Origin: Microbacterium sp. W4I20
GTDB taxonomy: Bacteria > Actinomycetota > Actinomycetes > Actinomycetales > Microbacteriaceae
Assembly: GCF_030816505.1 (NCBI RefSeq)
Contig: NZ_JAUSYB010000001.1
Location: forward strand, 372,001 to 436,000
Reading direction: 5' to 3'
Length of the DNA stretch: 64,000 bases
Shown: positions 11,047 through 19,365 of the stretch, piece by piece
Numbering within the stretch: position 1 is the stretch's first letter
Layout of the letters: each line of letters opens with the position of its first letter
Program-made: the position numbers and the translations under genes
The notes under the pieces: generated by a model
What the model saw: the letters and a program-made list of their open reading frames with translations, nothing else
What the model was told of the DNA's origin: nothing
Databases searched by the model: none

Positions 11047-12987
11047 ATGCCCATTCTTCCGAGCATCTCAGGACCCCGTGATCTGGACGCACTGTCCATC
11101 GAACAGCTCGGCGAGCTGGCCGCGGAGATCCGCGCATTCCTCGTCGAGAACGTGTCGCGCACCGGTGGCCACCTCGGCCCGAACCTCGGCGTCGTCGAAT
11201 TGACGATCGCGCTGCACCGCGTGTTCCAGTCGCCGGACGACCCCTTCATCTTCGACACCGGGCACCAGTCGTATGTGCACAAGCTGCTGACGGGCCGACA
11301 GGACTTCTCCGGGCTGCGGCTGCGCGGCGGACTGGCCGGGTACCCGCAGCGCTCGGAGAGCGCCCACGACGTCGTCGAGTCCTCCCATGCCTCGAGCTCG
11401 CTGAGCTGGGCGGACGGCGTCTCGCGCGCGCTCACCGCGACCGGTCGGGCCGACCGGCACGTCGTCGCCGTCGTGGGCGACGGGTCGCTGACCGGTGGGA
11501 TGACCTGGGAAGCCCTGAACAACATCTCCGACGACAACGATCGCAACCTGGTCATCGTCGTGAACGACAACGGTCGTTCCTACGCGCCGACCATCGGCGG
11601 CATGTCGCGGTATCTGAACCGGGTGCGCACGGCCGCGACCTATAAGGATCTCCACCGCAAGTCCGACCGCCTGTTCCGCGCGTTCGGCCCGGTCGGACGT
11701 GCGGTGTTCCGCGGCGTACGGGGCGGCACGCACGGATTCCTGTCGCGCTTCACGAACAACGAGGCGCTGTATTCCAATCTCGACATCAAGTACCTCGGTC
11801 CGGTGGATGGACACGACCTGCCGATGCTGCTCGAGACCCTGGAGCTGGCGAAGTCGTACGGCGCCCCGGTCATCGTGCACGCCATCACCGAGAAGGGACG
11901 CGGCTACCAGCCCGCCCGCGACGACGAGGCCGACCAGTTCCATGCCGTCGGACGCATAGATCCCCTCACCGGTGAGGGACTGACCGCCGGTGGTCGCGGA
12001 TGGACGGATGTCTTCTCCGAGTCGCTCGTCTCGATCGGCGAGCGTCGCAACGACGTGATCGCCATCACGGCGGCCATGCTGCGCCCCACCGGTCTCGCGC
12101 CGTTCGCCGAGCGCTTCCCCGACCGCGTGTACGACGTCGGCATCGCCGAGCAGCACGCGGTGACCGCCGCTGCCGGACTGGCCTTCGGCGGACTGCATCC
12201 TGTCGTTGCGCTCTATGCCACCTTCATGGGCCGGGCGTTCGACCAGGTGCTGATGGACGTCGCCCTGCATCGTGCCGGCGTCACCTTCGTCCTCGATCGT
12301 GCGGGCGTGACCGGTCCGGACGGGCCGAGTCATCACGGCATGTGGGACCTGGCGATGCTGCAGATCGTGCCGCACATCCGCATCGCCGCCCCTCGTGACG
12401 GTGCTCGCCTGACCGAGGCTCTCGAAGAGGCGGTGGAGGTCGACGACGCGCCGACGGTCATCCGCTTCCCGAAGGGTGATCTCGCCGTCGACCTGCCCGC
12501 GATAGACCGGCTGGACGACGGTGTCGACGTGCTGGCGCGCGGCGAGTCGGAAGACGTGCTGATCGTCGCGATCGGTCCATTCGCCGCCCTCGCCATGGAC
12601 GTCGCCGAGCGCCTGCGTGCCCAGGGGATCGGAGCGACCGTGATCGATCCTCGCTGGGCGATCCCGGTGCAGCCCTCGGTTGTGAGCCTCGCTGCCCAGC
12701 ATCGGCTCGTGATCACCTTGGAGGACGGGATCCGGGTCGGCGGGATCGGTACGCGGGTGCGTCAGGTGCTCCGCGAAGCAGGCATCGACACGGCCGTCGA
12801 CGAACTCGGGCTTCCCGACGAGTTCATCGACCATGCCTCGCGAGACCAGATCCTGACGGATGCCGGCCTCACCCCGTCGAAGATCGCACAGGACATCGTC
12901 TCGCAGGTGCTCGGCACTCGGATCCCCGTGGCCCGTCATGCCGGTGAGACCGGAGCGATCGATCTGCCGCTGCACGAGCGTCGCTGA
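11047..12987 (+). CDS. dxs: 1-deoxy-D-xylulose-5-phosphate synthase
   Basis: This 646-residue thiamine-diphosphate enzyme joins pyruvate and glyceraldehyde-3-phosphate to make DXP, the first step of the MEP isoprenoid pathway and a precursor source for thiamine. Visible family features are the N-terminal GGHLGPNLG and TGHQSYVHK, the ThDP/Mg motif GDGSLTGGMTWEALNN (residues about 145-160), the transketolase-like DVGIAEQHAVTAAAG, and GVTGPDGPSHHG. The length is typical. The ATG at 11047 follows an ideal GAGGAGGTG Shine-Dalgarno at 11035-11042. A TAGGAT -10 candidate sits at 10983-10988. It converges on glpD with 39 nt between stops. Confidence 0.95.
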   Translation: MPILPSISGPRDLDALSIEQLGELAAEIRAFLVENVSRTGGHLGPNLGVVELTIALHRVFQSPDDPFIFDTGHQSYVHKLLTGRQDFSGLRLRGGLAGYPQRSESAHDVVESSHASSSLSWADGVSRALTATGRADRHVVAVVGDGSLTGGMTWEALNNISDDNDRNLVIVVNDNGRSYAPTIGGMSRYLNRVRTAATYKDLHRKSDRLFRAFGPVGRAVFRGVRGGTHGFLSRFTNNEALYSNLDIKYLGPVDGHDLPMLLETLELAKSYGAPVIVHAITEKGRGYQPARDDEADQFHAVGRIDPLTGEGLTAGGRGWTDVFSESLVSIGERRNDVIAITAAMLRPTGLAPFAERFPDRVYDVGIAEQHAVTAAAGLAFGGLHPVVALYATFMGRAFDQVLMDVALHRAGVTFVLDRAGVTGPDGPSHHGMWDLAMLQIVPHIRIAAPRDGARLTEALEEAVEVDDAPTVIRFPKGDLAVDLPAIDRLDDGVDVLARGESEDVLIVAIGPFAALAMDVAERLRAQGIGATVIDPRWAIPVQPSVVSLAAQHRLVITLEDGIRVGGIGTRVRQVLREAGIDTAVDELGLPDEFIDHASRDQILTDAGLTPSKIAQDIVSQVLGTRIPVARHAGETGAIDLPLHERR

Positions 12988-13026
12988 GGGGAGCCCGTCG
13001 CGGCTGCCCACGGCGGGCGTTCCGAT

Positions 13027-14496
13027 TCAGTCGAACTCTGCGAGAGTCTGCGTCACGATCCGGTCGATTGCGCCGCGGCACCGGTCACCGTCCGCTTCGA
13101 TGAGACCGATCCGTGTGCGCCGCTCGAGCACGTCATCCGTCGTCATCGCCCCCTCTGCGCGCACCGCGAACTCGATCTCCGCCCGGGTGACGGCGACGCC
13201 CTGCGCGATACCGGCATCCGGTTCCTCGACGGTGGCACGCCCGAGGACGTCGTCCTCGACCAGCCGCAGACTCGCCGACCTGCTCGGTGGGGCGTCGAGC
13301 CCGCGAATCCGCGCCGCGAAGTCGACCGCATCCTCCGCCATCCGCCGATATGTCGTGAGCTTTCCGCCGAGGACGTTGACGAACCCTCCCTCCGACACGG
13401 CGACGAGGTGCCGGCGCGACACGTCTGCCGTGGCGCCCTCGCCGCTGTCGACCAGGGGGCGGAGCCCGGCGAACGTCCCGCGGACCTGTTCCCGTCGGAT
13501 CGGCGTGGCCACGACCCGGTTCAGGGTAGCGAGGAGGAAGGCGATCTCGGCCTCGGTGGCCTCGGCGATCCGAGGAATCGGTCCGGGAGCGTCCTCATCG
13601 GTGAGCCCCACGATGACTCGTCCCAGACGCTGGGGGAGCGCGAAGACGTACCGGCTGATCGATCCTTCGTGGGGGATGGTCAACGCCGCCGGGGGATGAC
13701 CGAGATCGGCGGCGTCCAGCACGATATGCGTGCCGCGACTCGGACGCATGGCGATCGCGTCGTCGAGGGTCCCTGCCCAGACTCCCGTCGCATTGATCAC
13801 GCTGCGCGCGCGGATGCGGAACCGCTCGCCGGTGAGCGCGTCGAACGCATCGGCCCCATCGGCGCTCAGACGCTCGGCGCGCACGCGCGTCAAGATGCGA
13901 GCGCCCTGCGCCGCGGCGGTTCGAGCCACGGTGACGACGAGGCGCGCGTCGTCGATCAGCTGGCCGTCGTACGACAGCATCCCTCCGTGCAGACCCCGCG
14001 GGTCGAGCGCCGGGAAAAGTCGTGTGGCCGTGCGCGCCGTCACAGGGCGCGGGGCGGGCAGCACGGAGCGCGGCGTCCGTGCCTGCATACGGAGCAGGTC
14101 GCCCAGCGCCATGCCGACCCCACCCGCTGCCCTCTGACGCCAGGTCAAACCCGGACGGAACGGCAGCAGCTGAGCGAGCGGACGGATCAGATGCGGGGCG
14201 ATCCTCGTCATGAGGAGATGGCGCTCGACAGCGCTCTCGCGTGCGGTCGCCACGTCGCCGGTCGCCAGGTAGCGGAGGCCGCCGTGCACGAGCTTCGAGC
14301 TGAACCGACTCGTGCCGAACGCCAGGTCTTCGGCCTCGATCAGGGTGACGGACAGGCCCCGGGACGCCGCATCCAGGGCCACACCGGCGCCGGTGATCCC
14401 GCCGCCGATCACGAGCACATCGGTCGTGTCGGCGGCGGACTGTTGCAGTTCCCGACGCCGTCGCGACGGATCGAGGTCGCTCGACGGCGGGGTCAT
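13027..14496 (-). CDS. glpD: glycerol-3-phosphate dehydrogenase/oxidase (FAD-dependent)
   Basis: The 489-residue flavoenzyme oxidises sn-glycerol-3-phosphate to dihydroxyacetone phosphate and passes electrons to quinone at the membrane. An N-terminal Rossmann FAD site (VLVIGGGITGAGVALDAASRG, about residues 27-47) is followed by the GlpD signature FGTSRFSSKLVHGGLRYL. A C-terminal DAO_C helical domain ends the protein. The start at 14496 overlaps the stop of the TetR gene (ATGA), so the two are translationally coupled. The product, DHAP, is the head-group precursor of the acyl-DHAP on which AGPS-type enzymes act, which fits the AGPS-like flavoprotein encoded across the divergent promoter. Confidence 0.9.
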   Translation of the reverse strand: MTPPSSDLDPSRRRRELQQSAADTTDVLVIGGGITGAGVALDAASRGLSVTLIEAEDLAFGTSRFSSKLVHGGLRYLATGDVATARESAVERHLLMTRIAPHLIRPLAQLLPFRPGLTWRQRAAGGVGMALGDLLRMQARTPRSVLPAPRPVTARTATRLFPALDPRGLHGGMLSYDGQLIDDARLVVTVARTAAAQGARILTRVRAERLSADGADAFDALTGERFRIRARSVINATGVWAGTLDDAIAMRPSRGTHIVLDAADLGHPPAALTIPHEGSISRYVFALPQRLGRVIVGLTDEDAPGPIPRIAEATEAEIAFLLATLNRVVATPIRREQVRGTFAGLRPLVDSGEGATADVSRRHLVAVSEGGFVNVLGGKLTTYRRMAEDAVDFAARIRGLDAPPSRSASLRLVEDDVLGRATVEEPDAGIAQGVAVTRAEIEFAVRAEGAMTTDDVLERRTRIGLIEADGDRCRGAIDRIVTQTLAEFD

Positions 14497-15098
14497 ACGC
14501 GCAGGTGGCCGTCGAGCGCGGCGCGGAGCTCGCGCTCCCACGCGTCGTCATCGATGAGGTCGGCGACGGTTCCCTGCGACAGCACCGCGGACTGAGCGAT
14601 GAGCAGCAGCATCACGGCGATCTCCTGCGGGGCGCCTCGGCGCACGGAGCCGTCTTCCTGGGCCGCGCCGATGGCGGAGGCGAGCCATTGCAGGATCATC
14701 CGCTGGCTCGACCCGACCCGCTGCAGCGTGTAGCGCGTGAACGCCTCGGGTTCGTCGGCGAGCAGGGGACCGAACACCGCATCGTCGCGGAACAGGGCCG
14801 TGAATGTCATCACATCGTCCACGAGGGCCGACCGTGAACGTGCCGGCGAGGGGAACTGGTCGATCACCCCGACGACCCGACGCAGCAGTGCGGAGCGGAC
14901 CACGTCGTCGGCATCGTTCCAGCTGCGGTAGATCGTCGGTCGGCTGAGACCGGAGCGGCGCGCCAGCTCAGCGATCGACACGCCGTGGACGCCTCGCCGC
15001 TGGATGAGGACGTCGGCAGCATCCAGGATCCGCTCCTGGGGCGGATCCCACCGGGGGCGCTGCATCTCCCACTCGGTCGCTGGTTGACGTTCTTTCAT
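14493..15098 (-). CDS. TetR family transcriptional regulator
   Basis: The 201-residue protein has a TetR N-terminal DNA-binding domain (ILDAADVLIQRRGVHGVSIAELARRSGLSRPTIYRSW, split here as helices 1-3 at about residues 23-60). The larger C-terminal ligand domain has no recognisable family. It is transcribed with glpD (4-nt overlap) and diverges from the AGPS-like gene with only 20 nt between start codons. It is therefore very likely the local repressor of both directions. A second in-frame ATG at 15065 would remove 11 residues without touching the HTH. The ligand is unknown; an acyl-CoA or lipid intermediate would fit the context. Confidence 0.85.
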   Translation of the reverse strand: MKERQPATEWEMQRPRWDPPQERILDAADVLIQRRGVHGVSIAELARRSGLSRPTIYRSWNDADDVVRSALLRRVVGVIDQFPSPARSRSALVDDVMTFTALFRDDAVFGPLLADEPEAFTRYTLQRVGSSQRMILQWLASAIGAAQEDGSVRRGAPQEIAVMLLLIAQSAVLSQGTVADLIDDDAWERELRAALDGHLRV

Positions 15099-15118
15099 AA
15101 TGTGTCACACTGTAACCC
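15099..15118. promoter_or_regulatory. compact divergent operator/promoter between tetR and AGPS-like gene
   Basis: Only 20 bp separate the two start codons. It contains the short palindrome GTGT-C-ACAC (15102-15110) and an adjoining TGTAAC, resembling half-sites used by TetR dimers. Neither gene has a visible Shine-Dalgarno here, so both transcripts may be nearly leaderless. Confidence 0.4.
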
Positions 15119-16753
15119 ATGACGGCGGAGAACGGCAGCGGTGCCGCAGCGGATTCGATGAGATGGAACGGCTGGGGCGATCCCGCCCGCGCCCGCGACC
15201 TCCCTCTTCCGGTACGGTCCCTTCTGCCGCTCCTGTTGGGGCGCTTACGGCGCCCGGCGCCTTCGATCGGCCTCGATGAGGTGCTCGTGGCGCCGAGCGC
15301 CCTGACTGCCGATGATGTCGCCGCGCTGGGCTCCGCAGTAGGGCGCGAGTACGTCGATACATCGCATGAGGCCCGCATCCGCCACGCCGGTGGTCGCTCG
15401 ACCTCCGACCTCCTCAGACGACGCGAGCGGGAGCAGCTCGTCCCGGATGCGGTCCTGCGGCCGGGGACGCACGACGAAGTGCAGGCGTGTCTCGCCGCAG
15501 CGACGGACCGCGGCATCGCCGTGATCCCGTTCGGCGGCGGCACGAGCGTGGTGGGCGCGCTCGATCCTGAGCGCGGGAGGCACCGCGCCGTGGTCAGCCT
15601 GGATCTCCGTCGACTCACCGGGCTCATCGGGTTCGATGCGGTCAGCGGAGAGGCGGTGCTCGCGGCGGGCACGACCGGACCGGAAGCGGAGGCACTGTTG
15701 TCCGCGCACGGATTCGAGCTGGGCCACTATCCGCAGAGCTTCCGCTACGCGACCATCGGCGGGTTCGCCGCCGCGCGTTCGTCCGGGCAGAACTCCGCCG
15801 GCTACGGACGGTTCGACACGATGGTGACCGGGCTGCGCGTCGCGACCCCCACCGGCGACATCGACCTCGGACGCGCGCCGGGCTCAGCGGCCGGCCCTGA
15901 CCTCGTGCGGGTGTTCCTCGGATCGGAGGGGATCTTCGGCGTCATCACCGCGGTCCGGGTGCGGGTGCACCCGATTCCTCAAGACCGCGTACTGGAGTCC
16001 TGGTCGTTCCCGGACTTCGCTGCGGGCGCGGAGGGACTGCGCCGGGTCGCTCAGAGCGGCGGCGGGCCGACCGTGATCCGGTTGTCCGACGAGGCGGAGA
16101 CCGCCGTCAGCCTCGCTCAGCTGGGCAAGGTCGGCAAGGCGCTGCGCCAGGGGGCGAGCGTCGTGACCGTGTACGAGGGCGAGGGCATCGCCGAGCGGCG
16201 GGCCGCCACCGCTGCTCTGCTCGCGGCCGCCGGGGGAACCTCGGCCGGCCAGGGCGCGGCCGAGGACTGGCTGCACGGGCGCTTCGACGGACCGTACCTG
16301 CGTGACTCCCTGCTCGACGCGGGTGTCTTCTGCGAGACGCTCGAGACGGCGACCACGTGGGCCGACCTGCAGAATCTTCGTTCGGCGGTGGAGACTGCTC
16401 TGCGCGCTGGATTCGCTGCTGCCGGGGCGAGGTCCTCCGTGATGTGCCATGTCTCCCACATCTACCCGACGGGTGCGTCGCTGTACTTCACCGTGCTCTC
16501 CGGCATCCGCGTGGATCCGCTCGCCACCTGGGCGGGAGTGAAGGCAGGCGTGAACGACGCGATCCTGGCGGCCGGCGGTACCATCAGTCACCACCATGCG
16601 GTGGGGCGAGACCACGCTCCCTGGCTCGCTCACGAGATCGGGGAGACCGGCATCCGCATCCTCACCGCCATCAAGCGCGAACTCGACCCCCACGGCATCA
16701 TGAACCCCGGCGCGATCATCCCCGCGGATGCCGTACCCGCGAAGGCCGGCTGA
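15119..16753 (+). CDS. FAD-binding oxidoreductase, alkyldihydroxyacetonephosphate synthase-like
   Basis: The 544-residue flavoprotein belongs to the vanillyl-alcohol oxidase/GlcD fold. The PCMH FAD-binding region spans about residues 110-290: VIPFGGGTSVVGA, then SFRYATIGGFAAARSSGQNSAGYG, then FLGSEGIFGVIT. The C-terminal cap holds the His-rich SHHHAVGRDHAPW, where alkylglycerone-phosphate synthases have their catalytic His cluster, and the protein ends DPHGIMNPG. AGPS swaps the acyl chain of acyl-DHAP for a fatty alcohol to start ether-lipid synthesis. A glycolate/lactate-type dehydrogenase is the alternative, but the HHH motif and the neighbouring glpD and lipid kinase favour lipid chemistry. 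It leads an operon with the next two genes. Confidence 0.75.
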   Translation: MTAENGSGAAADSMRWNGWGDPARARDLPLPVRSLLPLLLGRLRRPAPSIGLDEVLVAPSALTADDVAALGSAVGREYVDTSHEARIRHAGGRSTSDLLRRREREQLVPDAVLRPGTHDEVQACLAAATDRGIAVIPFGGGTSVVGALDPERGRHRAVVSLDLRRLTGLIGFDAVSGEAVLAAGTTGPEAEALLSAHGFELGHYPQSFRYATIGGFAAARSSGQNSAGYGRFDTMVTGLRVATPTGDIDLGRAPGSAAGPDLVRVFLGSEGIFGVITAVRVRVHPIPQDRVLESWSFPDFAAGAEGLRRVAQSGGGPTVIRLSDEAETAVSLAQLGKVGKALRQGASVVTVYEGEGIAERRAATAALLAAAGGTSAGQGAAEDWLHGRFDGPYLRDSLLDAGVFCETLETATTWADLQNLRSAVETALRAGFAAAGARSSVMCHVSHIYPTGASLYFTVLSGIRVDPLATWAGVKAGVNDAILAAGGTISHHHAVGRDHAPWLAHEIGETGIRILTAIKRELDPHGIMNPGAIIPADAVPAKAG

Positions 16754-16754
16754 G

Positions 16755-17672
16755 GTGGGACATATCGCGCTGCTGTCGAATCCGCTCGCCGGCAAGGGGC
16801 GCGGTCGCTCGGCGACGGAACAGGCTCTCGCGCACCTGCGTGCGAGCGGCGCCGACGTGCGGCTCTACTCCGGCGATTCCGCCGAGGCGACCAGGAGACT
16901 CGCTGAGCGAGCACTCGCCGAGAGCCCCGACGTGTTCGTGGTGATCGGAGGCGATGGCACGCTCTCCGGCATCCTCGAGGCGGTCTGCGCGGCATCCGTA
17001 CCCGTCGCGCTCGTGGCCGCGGGCACGGGCAACGACCTCGCTCGCGCCCTCGATCTTCCGCGGCATGACGTCGCCGCCGCGGCCGAACTCGCACTCAGCG
17101 GCACCCCCCGAAGGATCGACGTCGGCGAGGTGCGCACTCCCGACCGCGCCGCGCCCTTCCTGACTGTCGCGGCCCTGGGTTTCGATGCCAAGGTCAGTGA
17201 CCGCACGAACAGGTTGCGCTGGCCGCACGGCGCTCTGCGGTACTACCTGGCGCTGGTCATCGAACTCGTCCGGCTCCGGCCGCTGAGCTTCACCGTCAGG
17301 GCTGATGGGGAACACCCCGTGACCTTTCTCGGCACGCTCGTGGCCGTGGGCAACACCGCGAGCTACGGCGGCGGGATGCCGGTGTGCGTCGGAGCATCGC
17401 CGGACGACGGGATGCTGGATCTCGTGCAGGTCTCGCGCGTCGGACGTCTGCGGCTGCTCCGACTCTTCCCACTTCTCCTGACCGGTCGCCACCTCTCACG
17501 CCGCGAGGTGACTCATCGACGAGCGCGCACGGTGACCGTGAGCGCACCGGGACTGGTCGTGTATGCGGATGGCGAGCGCCTCGGAGAGGACGAGTGCACC
17601 ATCTCGGTGCGGGCTGCGGCTCTGACCGTGATGGTCCCGTCGGAGAGGGCCGCGCATGACCGTCTTCGATGA
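16755..17672 (+). CDS. diacylglycerol kinase family lipid kinase
   Basis: The 305-residue protein has the DAGK catalytic pattern: SNPLAGKGRG at the N-terminus, the ATP-binding VVIGGDGTLSG (residues 62-72) and AAGTGNDLAR (residues 89-97). A C-terminal beta domain contains GGGMPVC and the closing VYADGERLGEDE. Family members phosphorylate diacylglycerol, ceramide or related lipids. The GTG at 16755 lies one base after the stop of the flavoprotein gene. The 3' end overlaps the GMC oxidoreductase gene by 17 nt, so the three genes are co-translated. The exact lipid substrate cannot be read from sequence. Confidence 0.85.
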   Translation: MGHIALLSNPLAGKGRGRSATEQALAHLRASGADVRLYSGDSAEATRRLAERALAESPDVFVVIGGDGTLSGILEAVCAASVPVALVAAGTGNDLARALDLPRHDVAAAAELALSGTPRRIDVGEVRTPDRAAPFLTVAALGFDAKVSDRTNRLRWPHGALRYYLALVIELVRLRPLSFTVRADGEHPVTFLGTLVAVGNTASYGGGMPVCVGASPDDGMLDLVQVSRVGRLRLLRLFPLLLTGRHLSRREVTHRRARTVTVSAPGLVVYADGERLGEDECTISVRAAALTVMVPSERAAHDRLR

Positions 17673-19287
17673 GGACGTCGTCGTCGTCGGCTCGGGGTTC
17701 GGCGGCTCCGTCGCGGCTCTGCGTCTGACTGAGAAGGGCTACCGAGTGCGTGTGCTCGAGGCGGGGCGACGCTTCGAGGACGAGGACTTCGCGAAGACCA
17801 GCTGGAACGTGCGTCGCTATCTCTGGGCTCCGGCCTTCGGATGCTTCGGGATCCAGCGCATCCATCGTCTGCCGCATGTGATGATCCTCGCGGGAGCCGG
17901 TGTGGGAGGTGGCTCGCTCAACTACGCCAACACGCTCTATCAGCCGGGTGCCGCGTTCTTCGCGGACCGGCAGTGGGCACGGATCGCCGAGTGGGAATCG
18001 GAGCTCGCGCCCCACTACGCCACGGCGAAGCGGATGCTCGGGGTCGTCGAGCACTACCCCCACAGCGGACCGGTGGAGCGGATCATGGCGGGCGCCGCCG
18101 ACGACCTCGGCGTCGGTGCCACCTTCCGGCACGCGCCCGTCGGCGTCTGGTTCGGGAAACCGGGGGAGCGGACCGCCGATCCGTTCTTCGGGGGAGAGGG
18201 CCCGGAGCGCACCGGCTGCACCCTCTGCGGGAACTGCATGGTCGGATGCCGCGTCGGCGCGAAGAACACCCTGATGAAGAACTATCTCGCCCTCGCGGAA
18301 CGCCGCGGCGCGGTCATCGAGCCGATGCGCACGGTGACGGAGGTGCGTGAGCTCGAGCGCGGCGGCTTCGCCGTCACGACGCAGCGCAGCGGCGCCTGGG
18401 TGCGGCACGACCGGCGCACCGTCACGGCGGGGCAGGTGGTGCTCGCCGCCGGCACCTGGGGCACACAGCAGCTTCTGCACCGGATGCGGCGCTCCGGTGC
18501 GCTCCCGCATATCTCGGATGCCGTCGGGCGGCTCACCCGCACCAACTCCGAGGCCCTCGACGGCGCCGTCGCGACGAAGGTGCCTACGTCTCTGCAGCTG
18601 GCTCGAGGAGTGGCGATCACCACCTCGTTCCACGTGGACGAGCGCACGCACGTCGAGAACGTCCGCTACGGACCGGGGTCGAACCTGATGGGCGCACTCG
18701 CGACGGTGATGGTGCGCGGCGAAGGCTCGCTCACCCGTCGCCTCGGCGGCGTGATCGGACGCGCTCTGCGGTCGCCGATCCGCCAGTTCCGCCTGGGTTC
18801 GCTGCGGCGGTGGAGCGAACGCGGCATCATCGCCCTGGTCATGCAGACGGCGGACAACTCACTCACCCTGTCGCTGAGGCGACGTCTCGGTCGTCTGGTC
18901 ATGACGAGCGAGCAGGGTCACGGCGAGCCGAACCCGAGCCACCTTCCGCAGGCGCATGCGGCAGCCGCGGCGATCGCGGCGCGGATCCGCAGCGAGGGCG
19001 GCGTGGACGCGGAGGCCCGCGGATCCTGGCCGGAGGTGTTCGGAATCCCGCTCACGGCGCACTTCCTCGGCGGGGCCGTGATCTCCGAGACGCGGGAGAG
19101 CGGCGTGATCGACGCCTACCACCGGGTGTGGGGCCACTCCGGACTGCATGTCGTCGACGGCGCCGCCGTTCCTGCGAACCCCGGGGTGAATCCGTCGCTG
19201 ACGATCACCGCTCTCGCCGAGCGGGCGCTGTCGCATTGGCCCCGCCATGGCGAGGAGGACACGAGACCGTCGCAGTCGGCGACGTGA
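17656..19287 (+). CDS. GMC family oxidoreductase (cholesterol-oxidase-like)
   Basis: The 543-residue flavoprotein begins with a Rossmann FAD fingerprint (VVVGSGFGGSVAALRL, residues 9-24) and the GMC motif GAGVGGGSLNYANTL. It ends with the GMC C-terminal signature GVNPSLTITALAERAL. It also has a ferredoxin-like Cys cluster, CTLCGNCMVGC (Cys188, 191, 194, 198), as in mycobacterial ChoD-type proteins. Those proteins oxidise sterols or other bulky alcohols. It is the last gene of the three-gene operon and ends at a strong bidirectional hairpin. The substrate is unknown; a long-chain alcohol or polyol lipid would fit its neighbours better than a sterol. Confidence 0.82.
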   Translation: MTVFDEDVVVVGSGFGGSVAALRLTEKGYRVRVLEAGRRFEDEDFAKTSWNVRRYLWAPAFGCFGIQRIHRLPHVMILAGAGVGGGSLNYANTLYQPGAAFFADRQWARIAEWESELAPHYATAKRMLGVVEHYPHSGPVERIMAGAADDLGVGATFRHAPVGVWFGKPGERTADPFFGGEGPERTGCTLCGNCMVGCRVGAKNTLMKNYLALAERRGAVIEPMRTVTEVRELERGGFAVTTQRSGAWVRHDRRTVTAGQVVLAAGTWGTQQLLHRMRRSGALPHISDAVGRLTRTNSEALDGAVATKVPTSLQLARGVAITTSFHVDERTHVENVRYGPGSNLMGALATVMVRGEGSLTRRLGGVIGRALRSPIRQFRLGSLRRWSERGIIALVMQTADNSLTLSLRRRLGRLVMTSEQGHGEPNPSHLPQAHAAAAAIAARIRSEGGVDAEARGSWPEVFGIPLTAHFLGGAVISETRESGVIDAYHRVWGHSGLHVVDGAAVPANPGVNPSLTITALAERALSHWPRHGEEDTRPSQSAT

Positions 19288-19307
19288 CCTCGGCGTCGGC
19301 GGACGAC

Positions 19308-19348
19308 GAAGCGCCCCACGGATCCGCGAGAATCCGGTGGGGCGCTTC
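19308..19348. terminator. bidirectional terminator between GMC and fadB-like genes
   Basis: Arms GAAGCGCCCCAC-GGAT (19308-19323) and ATCC-GGTGGGGCGCTTC (19332-19348) pair along about 16 bp with one bulged base and an 8-nt loop. It lies in the gap between convergent genes. Confidence 0.8.
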
Positions 19349-19365
19349 GCCTTGCGATCAGCCGG

